DNA of 64,000 bases from contig OY725489.1 of the NCBI GenBank assembly GCA_963281255.1, forward strand, positions 1,798,001-1,862,000, read 5' to 3'. The position numbers and the translations under genes were made by a program. Below the pieces are notes generated by a model. It saw only the letters and a program-made list of their open reading frames with translations. It searched no databases and was not told the DNA's origin. The stretch comes from Aphrocallistes beatrix (Eukaryota > Porifera > Hexactinellida > Sceptrulophora > Aphrocallistidae). Positions 36,511 to 47,684 of the stretch are shown piece after piece. Each line of letters opens with the position of its first letter. Positions within the stretch are counted from its first letter, which is position 1.

Positions 36511-39500
36511 CTAACTATTAGAGTCGTATACTTGTTTGAAATGCTTGATACTCTCTGTCAGCTGGTCGCCTAATACATTCCATACAGCTTGAAGGCTAAA
36601 ATCTGATATTAGGAAGATGGCACAGGCTAAAGATTCGAACGCATCTCCGAGAGCCTTAGGGGCTTCTACAATATTATCGTTATGGGTTTCATTGATATGT
36701 TCATTTAAATTATTTTTTAGATTATTTTTCTGTTGTAGAAGATATGTTAATTCTTTCTGGTAAAACTTTAGCTCTTTTGGTGTATTTCTTTGGGTCTGAA
36801 AGTTATGAATGTAACTAACGAACTCTCTGATGTTCTTTTCCATTCTTTGGCTCGTGTAGAGTAGATCTTGATACAATCCATTCTCGATAGTTAGTCTTGC
36901 GTAATTCCTATTCGAAACGACACAACTTCGAAGTATGTGAAGGTCCTTAGGCTGGTAGGTGTTAGGAGTATGGCAGATTAGATATGCTGTGACAAGATAG
37001 TCAAGTAAAGCATCTCCTAAGAATTCCAATCTCTGGTAACTCCTTGTGAGAGAGATATTCCCTAAATTATATGAATCGTGAGTTATCGCCTCAAGCAAGA
37101 GACGGACATGTTCTTCCTTTAGAGGTTCAGGTAATTTCATTTTACTCGCCAAAGAATTGATATCTTTTTGATGATTCATCTCATATAGTTTTGCTTGGTT
37201 AGAATCCCAACTCCGTTGTGAAGAATTATAATTAAATATTTTTCGAAACCATTGTGAATTTTGTAAAAACATCTGAAAAGGGTCTTCAGTATAATGGGCT
37301 GGATTCAGGATATGTTCGAGGGGTGTATTAAGGTTGAGAGGGACTCTTTCTAGTGATGTGAACAATCTACTCCCTCCATATGTGTTGAGGAAGTTCATAG
37401 CTGAAGGAAGTCCACCACTAGTTATGATAGCACCGATAATCGCTTCGAAGGAATCAGCTATAGATTTGCTTGCTAGATATTGTCGCAGATAGAATGTTTG
37501 TTGTAATGTCAAGTCATCTGATGTCAAAATGACTGGTTGTTCATTAGCTTCTTCGTCTGTACCCATTATGTTATCTTCACTCACTTCCACTTGACTACTT
37601 CGGATTTTTGGTGGGATTTCAGCTGATTCATTCATCTCTAGCACTGGAATTAAGCGAGGAGGGAGCCAGTTCGTTTTGGGAACGAATTCCCTCCCTCTTA
37701 TATAATATGGCAGATTCATAAATTCATCTGTAGCCACGTCAAATAGCATTTTGTTGCTGACACAGATCGACTTGACAAGAGTAAGCAAGGCTTGGTTCGC
37801 TGTTGGATTGGAACAATAAAGAGAGAGACTGGTCATCATTTTGAGGCAGGTGTCGCCTAGGAATTCGAGTCTCTCGAGATCTTTTTCCTCTTGACATCTT
37901 CTCAGCGTAAGAGCACTGTAGAGCAGATCTACTTTGAGGAAATGACTGTCAATGTTTGGGTATAGTCGGTCTCTGAATTCCAAGACGCTGAGATAAGACT
38001 CAAACAGATGTAGCAATGAAGGAAGTATAATCAGATCAAAGGATATATTTTCGTAGAGTGGTAACTCCTCTACAAGCTCTGGGAAAAGAGTTATCCTCGT
38101 CTTTTCCCTCAGGCTAGTAACCTCTTGGATATCGAGAATTTTTTTCAATTTTAATGTATAATTTTGAATTGAAAAACTGAAACTCTCTACAGTTAAATAA
38201 GGCTGGTCTGGATTAATCAATTCGATTCCATATTTTTCTTTGAAATAGAGTTTATAAGTTGGAGCTACCTCGGGATCTAGAAAAGCTGAATTAATTGAGA
38301 CGCTTCTTCCAGCCTCTACAATCTTGTAGTATGTATTCCTAAATTTTGGGTCGTAGTGCTTCCTCACTATCTTCCCAATGTAAGCTTTAGGTTCTAAATC
38401 TGCATTGAGATGTTTTTGTTCAACTTTCGAATCAGTTTTCAGAACTTGGACTAGTCTTTTGTTATCAATATTGAAGCTAGAAATCTCCTCTTTGATTGGA
38501 ATGATGATATATTTCTTAATTCCTGAATTAGCAGACATGAACTGGAAATCATATCTAGGCATGCTCAGCAAAGTTTTTAAAATAATTTCATGAAATCGTA
38601 TTAGCTGTTCGATTGTATCATTGCTTATATTAAGTTGATAAGGTCCTTTGATTTTTGCATAAAATCGTTTGATTTCTTTTGGATCAATGAAGTCTAATTC
38701 AGGAGGCAAAGTTTCTAATTGGATACTGGAGAGTATGGCTAAGGAGTGAGAAGCTGTCTCTTTCAATGTAATTAAGATCGGGTAGATGAAGTATTTACTA
38801 AAATATTGGCCAGTAGTGTTAGTTATATCAAGTCTTAATATCGTATCCGAAATCTTGATTGGGTATGTTTTTCTTCTTTTTTTGTGAGAATCTTTAACGT
38901 AATCCATCTCTCCCTCTTCCTGAAACAATGTGTTCTTTATCTGCTTTAACATTCTATATCTTGGCTTTAGAGAGTCATCAATTTCTCCTAATCCGTATAG
39001 TTTTTTGCAAACATTCAGTGCCGCGTATCTCTGAGCCATCTTGATACTCTTAACCCAAACTTCACTCTCAACGTCCTCAACCAGCGCGTAACACGATTTT
39101 GGCATCGAAATGATGCAATAGTATCTGTTCGCTTTGTTCTCCTTACGCTGGTACATTCTTACAACTGGAGTCCACACTGTAAACTGATCTATGCTATCGC
39201 TATCAATGAGAAGTTGGCAATACTGGTAGATATATGATACAGACTGTTCGTAGGTTATGGAAGCTCCTGATTTTGATATTAATGGCTTGGGAATGTTATC
39301 AGGCTCGCTGATATCCTCATCAGAGAAAAAGTAGTTGTCGAGTATGAACGTTCGCAATTCAATCTCAGCTTTATCATATTTCCATAACTCTTGAGAAACC
39401 TTTTCTTCATTCTTGGTCGATACTAAACTAATGAATCTCCCCCCTTTAGCACGCGCTCTTCCTCGAGATTGGGTGAAGTATCTGTAATGATCGATGCCAT

Positions 39501-41037
39501 CGAAAGTGATGACCAGGTTGCACTGAGGAACGTTGAATCCTTCCAGAAGCACATCTGTTGCGAACAAAAAATTAAATTTTCCGTTTCTGAATTCTTTCAA
39601 ACGCTCGATTTGATCCCTGCAAGTTAAAGCAATGTGTGGAAATTTTCGAGAGGATGACTGGCCTGTAAAATAAGATGCTTTGATATTCTTAAAATGAGAT
39701 TCATCCAGTGACAATTCCCCCAAATATTGATTTAGCATATAGGCTATCACTTTGTCTTTTACGAATGCAATTCCACAAAAATCCTTCTGTTCACTCGATA
39801 GTCTAAGTTGATCGCATAATACCTGCACCTTACAAGACACATCCTGTTTCTCAGGTTGCATTCCATCCCATTCACTAATGTACTGGAAAATAATACTGCG
39901 CAAATTTGTCACTGCTGCTTTTACGTAATCATGTTCAATATGAACATACAGCTCTTCATTTGTGAGTTTCCTGAAGATATCTCTTGCAAACTTGTAGCTA
40001 CCCCATGGACCCAACTGTCCTGTTACAGTAATTAGTTTATTTGCTATTTTCTTGATGCAACTCAAATCCTTAATTTCAAAAGCTTGCGAATAGGCTTGAG
40101 CTAAATTAAATTCCTTGTAAATAGTTTTTATTTGAGTTCCTTCTTCCTTACATTTCTTCCATGAATTGCCCGGAGGCTCCTGAAGGAATGAAATGAATTC
40201 TTCTAAGTGTTGGTACAACCTTTTGTGCTTTAAATCTAAATTATGTTCTGAATAGCAAAGTGTGGAAAATTCTGGACGAGCACAATGTTTCTCCACTTCA
40301 ACAAAATCTCTTGTTGTCACTATCCTGCTATTATAGGTTGTAGTGAGGGTCTGTAGTTTCTCGCTGAGGTTTGAGAACATATTTTTCTCATTAAGTAAGG
40401 AGGCTGTTAGTCCAAGTATCTTTGTTTCTACTCCACCCTCTCTTCTTTCAATGTGATATTTGTCCATTATCTGCTTGTATATGTCATCCTTAGTGGCGTG
40501 ATGAGCTTCATCGAATATTAATAGGTTGATATCCCTTACTTGAATAACTGCTCTGGAGAGCAGGTTCCGTAAGATCTCTCCCGTCACAACAAATACTTCA
40601 GATGATTCGAACTCTTGAAACCAATGTTCCTTATCCCAATTATTATTCACATCTGCCCCTATAACCCTCTTCACATGAAACTTGATTCCTAAGTGATTTG
40701 CGAGGTATTCTTCTTGCTGGATAGCTAATGGTACCATGTTGCAGACGAAAAAAGTGCGTTTGAAATGAGTACGTATTCTCTCCTCGCCGTTATCAGCTTG
40801 TCTTGTCCATGGGCCGAGTATTTGTGATTTTAATCTCTTGATAGCTTCTGCAGCAATGAATGTTTTACCAGTCCCTGTGGCTAGAAACACGATGCAATTA
40901 TGTTGTAATACCTTTTCGATTATCTCCTGCTGATATCGTCTCGTTTTCAGTTCAGATAGCTGGACATCTGAGAGAAGTGAACTCAGTTCTTCTAATTCAC
41001 AAGATTCTACTTGTTCAATTTCCCCTAACTGCTCCAT
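36511..41037 (-). CDS. DICER: Dicer, intronless, no C-terminal dsRBD
   Basis: Cleaves double-stranded RNA into small RNAs. One uninterrupted frame gives 1508 residues. Domains in order: a DExD/H helicase with Walker A FLATGTGKT (Lys58), the DEAH box in LLIFDEAHH (176-179) and GLTASLL; a helicase C lobe with FATDVLLEGFNVP and QSRGRARAKGGRF (about 490-535); a Dicer dimerisation fold (about 590-690); and a platform-PAZ region that includes YGIELINPDQPYLTVESFS. RNase IIIa has LERLEFLGDTCLKM and ADSFEAIIGA; RNase IIIb has LEFLGDALLDY and ALGDAFESLACAIF. The acidic metal ligands are present in both RNase III domains. The protein stops about 20 residues after RNase IIIb, so the terminal dsRBD of many animal Dicers is missing. 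The lack of introns contrasts with the other host genes here and may reflect retrocopy origin or intron loss. All motifs are intact. Confidence 0.96.
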   Translation of the reverse strand: MEQLGEIEQVESCELEELSSLLSDVQLSELKTRRYQQEIIEKVLQHNCIVFLATGTGKTFIAAEAIKRLKSQILGPWTRQADNGEERIRTHFKRTFFVCNMVPLAIQQEEYLANHLGIKFHVKRVIGADVNNNWDKEHWFQEFESSEVFVVTGEILRNLLSRAVIQVRDINLLIFDEAHHATKDDIYKQIMDKYHIERREGGVETKILGLTASLLNEKNMFSNLSEKLQTLTTTYNSRIVTTRDFVEVEKHCARPEFSTLCYSEHNLDLKHKRLYQHLEEFISFLQEPPGNSWKKCKEEGTQIKTIYKEFNLAQAYSQAFEIKDLSCIKKIANKLITVTGQLGPWGSYKFARDIFRKLTNEELYVHIEHDYVKAAVTNLRSIIFQYISEWDGMQPEKQDVSCKVQVLCDQLRLSSEQKDFCGIAFVKDKVIAYMLNQYLGELSLDESHFKNIKASYFTGQSSSRKFPHIALTCRDQIERLKEFRNGKFNFLFATDVLLEGFNVPQCNLVITFDGIDHYRYFTQSRGRARAKGGRFISLVSTKNEEKVSQELWKYDKAEIELRTFILDNYFFSDEDISEPDNIPKPLISKSGASITYEQSVSYIYQYCQLLIDSDSIDQFTVWTPVVRMYQRKENKANRYYCIISMPKSCYALVEDVESEVWVKSIKMAQRYAALNVCKKLYGLGEIDDSLKPRYRMLKQIKNTLFQEEGEMDYVKDSHKKRRKTYPIKISDTILRLDITNTTGQYFSKYFIYPILITLKETASHSLAILSSIQLETLPPELDFIDPKEIKRFYAKIKGPYQLNISNDTIEQLIRFHEIILKTLLSMPRYDFQFMSANSGIKKYIIIPIKEEISSFNIDNKRLVQVLKTDSKVEQKHLNADLEPKAYIGKIVRKHYDPKFRNTYYKIVEAGRSVSINSAFLDPEVAPTYKLYFKEKYGIELINPDQPYLTVESFSFSIQNYTLKLKKILDIQEVTSLREKTRITLFPELVEELPLYENISFDLIILPSLLHLFESYLSVLEFRDRLYPNIDSHFLKVDLLYSALTLRRCQEEKDLERLEFLGDTCLKMMTSLSLYCSNPTANQALLTLVKSICVSNKMLFDVATDEFMNLPYYIRGREFVPKTNWLPPRLIPVLEMNESAEIPPKIRSSQVEVSEDNIMGTDEEANEQPVILTSDDLTLQQTFYLRQYLASKSIADSFEAIIGAIITSGGLPSAMNFLNTYGGSRLFTSLERVPLNLNTPLEHILNPAHYTEDPFQMFLQNSQWFRKIFNYNSSQRSWDSNQAKLYEMNHQKDINSLASKMKLPEPLKEEHVRLLLEAITHDSYNLGNISLTRSYQRLEFLGDALLDYLVTAYLICHTPNTYQPKDLHILRSCVVSNRNYARLTIENGLYQDLLYTSQRMEKNIREFVSYIHNFQTQRNTPKELKFYQKELTYLLQQKNNLKNNLNEHINETHNDNIVEAPKALGDAFESLACAIFLISDFSLQAVWNVLGDQLTESIKHFKQVYDSNS

Positions 41038-41268
41038 CCACCATTAATTTGTTAACTAGTTTTATAATATATATTTGATTATGATAATCCTTTCTTCTAT
41101 TGCTTTTATATAGTCGCATAGTACTAGGTTGACTTTTCAGGTTAGCCTATTCACAATTAACAATTGTTAGCCTGCCCTTCATGGAAACCTTATGTTATTC
41201 TTTAAGAATACTTCTAACAACGTCAGAAAATTAAAATAAACTATCACTAGATATTGGATAAAGTGCTA

Positions 41269-41424
41269 CATGTATATTGGCTATAGTGATAATTAAACAA
41301 AAGTTCCTTGCCCCTTGCATTATCACTATATCCAATAGTAATGTAATACAGTAGATATTGGATATAGTGATAATGCAAGGGGCAAGGAACTTTTGTTTAA
41401 TTATCACTATAGCCAATATACATT
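41269..41424. repeat. Long near-perfect palindrome upstream of Dicer
   Basis: The left arm tgtatattggctatagtgat continues through gcaaggggcaaggaac-type sequence and returns as the reverse complement. Arms are about 70 bp with a spacer of about 10 bp (aatgtaatac). It lies about 230-390 bp before the Dicer start codon. A diverged single arm (cagtagatattggatatag) recurs at 50833-50880, so it is a repeat family and probably a TA-target MITE. Confidence 0.8.
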
Positions 41425-41911
41425 CGAATTTGTATTTGCTCCATATTAAAAAGCAGTGGTTCGGATAGTTTTAGTCGTAATGTTAAAATATTAGAGTAAG
41501 AAGAAATACAGATAAGATAACAGAGTTCAAATCTTCGATTAAAAAAAAAAATCTTCGATAAAAAAGGAGACCTGTTGAAAAGCCTTGGAGTTTACAGTGA
41601 TTACAATTATTAGACTTCGAAAGTCACCACACACAGCGTCCCTACTACATGCTAAGGATGATCGCACAAATGTATGTTTATAATTGAGCGGGAAACAATA
41701 CGTAATAGAAATATAGTTCAATCTAAGTATGACTTAGAAATGTAGCAGCACTGGTTGCACTTGACTTGTGCACTAACAATTGTGGTTGTAAAGTAAAACT
41801 AGTGTTTATTCACAATCCAATCGAAATCGATCTCTACCATTTCATCGATTTTTTGGATTGTTTATCAATATTTTGGGATTGATCGAATACGAAGAATACT
41901 ATATTGTAAAC

Positions 41912-42000
41912 CAGCGGTCGTCATCCCTTTGATCCTGCGGTCCAGATTGAGTCATTTAGCGCATTTTCCGGGCCAAGCAATCAATTGTCCTCTGGAGTTG
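41912..42000. repeat. Possible hAT left end
   Basis: cagcggtcgtcatccctttg followed by cggtccagattgagtc resembles hAT termini of the CAGxGGTC type. No partner end was found. Confidence 0.3.
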
Positions 42001-42089
42001 GAAATGTTACCATTCCTCATGATTCTGACACGACATATTGGTGTAAAGATATTCCTTTTTATCAACCAGCTACTAAGCATATCATTAAT

Positions 42090-42961
42090 GGTTGTTACTA
42101 AAATCCGGTACGGGACGGGACAGCGGCGGGATATTCCGGGTATTAACTAAAATACGGGACACGTTTGATACCTATATAATTTTGGGGTTTAGTTGTAACC
42201 TATATAAGTTTGTGTGGAGTCCTGCCATACCACAGCTTCCTCCACTGCACAGCACCACGACCCCCCCAGGTACCCACACTTGGCGCCTATGATCTGATCA
42301 TGAAAATCTTCACCTAGAAAGGTGTTGTGATGTCTAATAAACACTTCCTCTCAAGTAATCTATTCTATACCTCTTCTTGTTTCCAAATATTTTTGACACC
42401 TCTTGAGGTGCGAAAATTCTTATACATTTGAGGAAATGGTCCGGGCCAAACTTGGTCCGGGGGACCAGTTTTGGCAGCCAAAATTGGTCCCCCTAGCTAA
42501 ATTTGAAGATAGTAATCGTCGGCAAAATAAAAATGTCGAGAATATGTATAAAAATATTATATTATCAAGTACTCTATAAAAAATCGATCACTAGCCAATA
42601 ATGTTACCATAATCCTGACATACTATTCGTAACGCGATCTATCATAGTTGCACTTCAAAATGATTGAACACCCAAGTAATTGTCATGACTTGCGAGTTAC
42701 TAGTATATGCACAATTGAAAAAGAACATCATTGTTGTTGCAGTCCAAATGCGTTTCGACGCCAGGTCATGGCAAACCTGCCAGTGGCCCTGACAAGACCC
42801 TAGCTATGCCCATGGGCAAACGCCGTATCTGCAGTACCTGTAAATATAATATTCAGTGCAATGTGGAACCATTGTGGCAGTTTAAAACGTGTCCCGTATT
42901 TTAGTCAAAACCCGGAATATCCCGCCGCTGTCCCGTCCAGTCCCGGATTTTAGTAACAACC
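42090..42961. mobile_element. MULE-like non-autonomous element, 872 bp
   Basis: Inverted ends of about 75 bp start GGTTGTTACTAAAATCC and include the GC-rich cgggacgggacagcggcggg. The flanks atcattaat (42081-42089) and atcatcaat (42962-42970) form a 9 bp duplication with one mismatch. No transposase is left inside. Confidence 0.7.
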
Positions 42962-43111
42962 ATCATCAATATTGGTATGTTAATTACACTATAGTAAGTT
43001 CTTCCTAATTGCACACTTCTAATGATCTATGTTCTGTAATCGTCCGTGATCTCTCAATTTGTGAACAATTTGAGATGAACATTCTATTAAACTAATCTAT
43101 CTAATTGTCCT

Positions 43112-43427
43112 GTCACGAAAATTTGGTCCGCGAAAAAATTGGTCCTCCCCTGAAAAATTTGGTCCTGCAATAGACCATTTTTCCAAGGAATTTTTCAGGG
43201 AAAATTGGTCTGGGGGACCATTTTTTCCAGGTAATATTGGTCCGGAGGACCATTTTTTTCAGAGAATATTGGTCGGGGACCATTTTTTTTCAGGAAAAAT
43301 TGTCCCGGAGACTATTTTTTCATGGAAAATTGGTCCTCCTCGAAAATTTTGGTCCTGCAATGGACCATTTTTCCATGGAATATTGGTCCAGGGAGACCAT
43401 TTTTTCAGGGAATATTGGTCCGGGCGT
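43112..43427. repeat. Degenerate tandem repeat, ggtcc/ggacc type
   Basis: About eight units of 35-45 bp alternate aattggtcc and ggaccattttttcagg. Related ggtccggg blocks lie at 42428-42510, 55686-55752 and 62325-62340. Confidence 0.65.
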
Positions 43428-43803
43428 GGATATGTAGGGAGGGTAGAAATGCTCCAATAAGCTAATTGTTAAAAGCATCCCAATTGCTGTTAAAAATATG
43501 GTGTAAAAAGATTTAGTCTGTCCGATAATTATTTACAATTTTTTGTTTTATAATTCCTGGTTGCTAGCAAATGAATATTATTGTAGAGTTAGGCTCTATT
43601 GTGTATTCTGCATTTGTGACTGAATTTTAGTATTGTTTTCATCAACAAATATAAAAAATAGTATTTAAATAAATATTATATTTAATCACAATTGGTCATG
43701 ATGACCTGACATAATATAGAAAAATTTCTTTTGATTCTTCTCACTGTTCTTAATTATATTGTTGAAATGTCTCAATTATCTAAACGAGAACATACACCAA
43801 CCG

Positions 43804-44180
43804 GACAAAAGTATTTCAACACTTGATTCTTTCCCATACAAATAATACTAAATCGGGTTTTTTTTCATGAAGGGCAATACGTTCAAATTCAAAGAGATAC
43901 TAAAAATCCATATATTAAAAATGACTAGGCGCTAGCGCCTGTAGCACTGGCGCTAGCGCCTATGCAATTTATCATTTAATATTTATGTCTTCCACATTAC
44001 TTTACTCGTTGGCTCGATTATATGGTAAATATTTCATTAAAACCTTAACACTACATCAAACAAACTGAATACTGTGAGAAATTAGATATAATTTGTGGGA
44101 CCATTCATAGATGCAAAATTATCCAAATTGTAAGAGATACTATGTACAGTTTAATTTCAGATTCAAAATCAGCACATTCA
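43804..44180. repeat. Diverged Tc1/mariner-type MITE remnant
   Basis: ccggacaaaagtatttcaac followed by catacaaataatact resembles the 2810-3266 family. A gcgctagcgcc motif is repeated at about 43930-43960. The right end is not clear; 44181-44638 is unassigned. Confidence 0.35.
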
Positions 44181-44638
44181 AGTTACTGATTTAGAAGAGC
44201 TTAAATCAAATACTCATTTCAATAATAAAAATGATCCATATGGCCACATTCTGCAGCTTCTGTTTTGCTTTAACCAATCTACAGATGGCAGTGAGGCGCA
44301 TAGTGCCCAATACTTTAATTCATCGAATCAATGAATTGATAATTTTGAGAATTTATATCCAATGTGTAGAATACAAATTTTAAGTTAAAAAAATTGAATA
44401 TTTTACCGTTTGAATGCATTTCCCTTGAGGATATTTGATACAATATGAATTTGAAATAATGTAGTATGCAAATAGTTTTGTTTGGAAAATGTATATTTAG
44501 ATTTCAAAATATAATCGTACTATGATATTTTTCTTTTATAGAAAAGTAGCACGATGAAAACAGACCGTATATTTCGAACCCTTTCAGGTTGAGAGTCCTT
44601 CTTATTGTTTCTACAGCATTTCCATAGATATACGCATT

Positions 44639-44847
44639 CAGGGGTTTATCTAGGTGCTCGTGCGGCACTTTTAGGTGCCAGTCTGGTATCGTCCGAGGAG
44701 CCAAGGTGCTTGAAGTGGAGATTCAATTTTGGTGCCGGGTTACCACCACCCCTGGAATCACAAAATAAACCCCTGTTTGGGTGCCATATAACTTTTATCA
44801 CCTTCACCGAAAAAGTGCCGGACTGGAAAGTTCTAGATAAACCCATG
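44639..44847. repeat. hAT-type MITE with 8 bp target duplication, 209 bp
   Basis: Ends caggggtttatctag and ctagataaacccatg are flanked by tacgcatt at 44631-44638 and 44848-44855. Confidence 0.85.
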
Positions 44848-45145
44848 TACGCATTTCACCCTGTAAATCTCCTTCGTAACCAAAATGCCAGATTTTATAA
44901 AATCAAAGAGCATTAGCTCAGCTCGTACAATTAAATATCATAATATTTCACAAACGACTAGATAATTCATTTGAAACTCATTTTTTGCATCCTCGCTGGT
45001 CACGCTAGTTTTGACTATAAACTTAGGTCAGACGAGTTTACTAACGGCAAAACATTGAGTTGTAGAGTTATTTTTCCGGAATGGGAAACTATGCTTGGAG
45101 GGATGGAGTAAATATCTAAACCATATATTTTCATATGTACTTCTG

Positions 45146-46745
45146 TTAAGCAATTGACATTGGCAGATTGTCCGAGTGACAATTCAGATATAATTTTTCT
45201 CTCTGTTCCAGATAGTGCAGATAGTTATAGCCTGAGTCATACCTGGAAATCGTGGATCTACAATTTCTGAGTGAGCAGTTAATTTTAGAAGAATATGTAA
45301 GATAGTTTGCAAATTCAGAAAATTTTAAATCAGCCAACATCTTATCAAAACTCGCGGTTGCTATACCCAATTCTGCATATTGTTGTAGCATTTTCCTTGA
45401 TTGAATATGTTCAATAAATATTCGTTCAGCTATTGGAATTATTGGGATTTTTGCTCTGGGTCTATATTATTCGGGGCATCAGGCAATTGTTTCGTTATAC
45501 CCATTGCAATTCCATCTAAAATAATTACAGAAGGTTGGTCCTTACAGGATGGACAGCTAAAGATATCTGCATAATCAATATATTGATTAACTTCAAATAA
45601 CAATTCTCTGCCCATTCTTGTAATTTGTTATTCTTCGCTCTAGATAATTTCAATAGTACATAATTAAGTATCCAAATGCTATTAGAATATACTAATTAGA
45701 AAGGTAAATTTACCTTAGGAAGCTATAGAGGGGATTTCTGGATGCTGTCATAAACTCACTGTGCTCAATAAGCAGACTGTAATGAACAAAATATTTGTTT
45801 TTAAAATTTAACAAAAGGGCATTCTGGCCTTCAAATACTGTTTCACATTGACAGTTACCAGTGTAATTAGAACTATAAACTAGAAAATAAATAAAATTAA
45901 CACAAGGACCAAACGATTTACTAAAGAAACAAAATATACCTTTATGTTCTTTCAAATGGCGAACATCATTTTCGAGGTAAGCAATTATTCCTTCTTTCTT
46001 TAATTTCAAATTTGATTGTGAACACTCGAAACCATTTGGACATCTTTTCAATAGATCTTTTGGGTAAAAATTAGGGTAAAAAAAGTAAAATACCATTCAA
46101 TGATTATAAACTTCGGAGAGTGTTGAGTTTAAAGTACATATGTATATTAAATAAGCTTGGTTGGTATACATTTATATTGAAATATATCCTTAAAGTCTGT
46201 ATATTCTTGGGGTATAAGGTTATCAGGGAGTTTTTTAAAGATGGATCTCAATTTGAAAGCCTTTTGACAATTGACAGAACCATTTATTCGCTTGTAAATG
46301 ATATACTCGTACTATGTGAATATCAAGAGTACGTATGATCAACTAATATAATGGAACTATCTAAAATGTAACAGTTTGTGTTTTTAATGGTATAGCTATT
46401 TATAATGACAATTGTTATATAGGAGACGCATTCTTCATACGCCAGATAATGATTGCAATTTGAAGTTTGGCATAACTCACAGAAATGTGTATTGGTATTC
46501 AGTATTTCAAAGCCCTTAGCCAGGGAAATCTTACCTAGAAAATATTATACAAGTAAACATAATTGGAATTACATATAATTTTTATTAGTAATTAATTAAC
46601 TCACCTCGATAGCATTTATAATCTGGGAAAAGTATGAGATTGGAATCCAAGATATTCCAAAAATCAGCACTTCTTAGAAGAAGGCTTATGTACTGGTCAA
46701 GAATTGATATATTGACCGTGTTTAAATCTTGCTCATACTCATGTA
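45146..46745 (-). pseudogene. KDZ/HMGXB3-like multi-exon remnant
   Basis: Several minus-strand blocks read in order from high to low coordinate. About 46740-46604 gives ISLLLRSADFWNILDS and YKCYR. About 46550-46430 gives GFEILNTNTHFCELC and joins the first through a clean phase 1 GT-AG junction. About 46096-45954 has a CPNGFECSQS block. About 45885-45716 has GNCQCETVFEGQNALLLNF, after an intron of under 70 bp. About 45565-45430 has FSCPSCKDQPSVIILDGIAM. 45391-45146 has AELGIATASFDKMLADL. The Cys-rich order and the 'CPxCxxxPxxxxxDG' motif recall the KDZ transposase relatives found in HMGXB3-like proteins. At least one frame change lies near 45430. No complete catalytic core is visible. It could be a decayed host gene rather than a transposon. 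Confidence 0.45.
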
Positions 46746-46750
46746 ATGTA

Positions 46751-46993
46751 CAAGGTGTCCCATAATTATTGTCGTATGTTTCTATGTTGTCTTATTAAAG
46801 TATAGGTTAAATGTATCAGATCTTAACCATTATTTACCAATATATCCTCCATTCAATTGTATGCATTTAGCAATACGAGCTGGAATACCAGCCACTAAAT
46901 TCTCCAGGATCGAGGGGTTGATATTAGCCCAGGCAACTTTGAGATTCGCCGATAACTGTTGGAGATTCGTTGAGGACTTTATCTCATTCAGCT
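46751..46993 (-). pseudogene. Tc1-type transposase C-terminus with 3' terminus
   Basis: The minus frame reads VAWANINPSILENLVAGIPA and AKCIQLNGGY before a stop. This is the typical end of Tc1 transposases (WxxIxPxxLxxLVxSMPxR, NGG). The terminus caaggtgtcccataatta follows after a TA. The rest of the element is missing. Confidence 0.65.
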
Positions 46994-47125
46994 CATTGAA
47001 TGGACAGAAAAAATGATAAGAACCTTAGAAGTGTCATAAATGATGGCTATAAATGGTGGAATTGGGTATTGTGGTCATAGCTTCAAGGTAAACATCCCAA
47101 AGCCGGGTAAAGGTTTATTAGGTTA

Positions 47126-47623
47126 CAAGCGCGCTTCGCTTGCTTGGGCTGCGCGGCTGGCGGACACTTCGTGTCCGCCGGAGGCTCCCTTCGGTCGCCT
47201 GGAGGTGACATTGGTTAATTATAAGGGAGATAACATCTCTAAATATGTCCATCTTAGTGTTATTAAAACCTATTTCCCTCGAAAAATCACCAAATTTGTC
47301 AATTTTAAAATTTTTGATGCGTAATGATGACGTCATAACAAAGTGATGAGTTATCATTTTTTGATGAAAGTCGCATCATATGTGAGACGTGTTAGGATAC
47401 AGATTCTATTAAAATTTCAGCCTTCTATCTCCTATAATGGCTGAGTTATGCTCGAATAACTGTGTTGCTTAACTTTTAAAAATGTGACAATGGCGTCATA
47501 ATTCCATGATGAGTCGACATTTTGCTCTGAGCTCAGAACTTACTGGAGCCATAGCCAAAATACTCCCACATGCCAAAAATTAGCTTTCTATGACCGGCAG
47601 TTTCTTCAATAAATTCGTTACAG

Positions 47624-47654
<31 letters not shown>

Positions 47655-47684
47655 TACACAATAATCGAGTTTTAATAGTAAGGA
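47126..47684 (-). mobile_element. Helitron-like family A, complete reversed copy
   Basis: The GC-rich block (gttacaagcgcgcttcgc) runs to cttcaataaattcgttac, then a long TA/CA microsatellite, then the reversed 5' terminus cgagttttaatagtaagga. 47685-48494 shows a ggcccgc-rich hAT-like segment near 47838-47890 and no exon I can prove. Confidence 0.6.

Noticed and set aside
43237-43460. Overlapping open frames with FSGNIGP-like periodic peptides
   Set aside because: They are produced by the ggtcc tandem repeat, in more than one frame.
47040-47100. Possible upstream monooxygenase exon (AINGGIGYCGHSFK followed by gtaaac)
   Set aside because: The peptide does not fit the DOMON pattern, and its phase does not match the acceptor at 48495.
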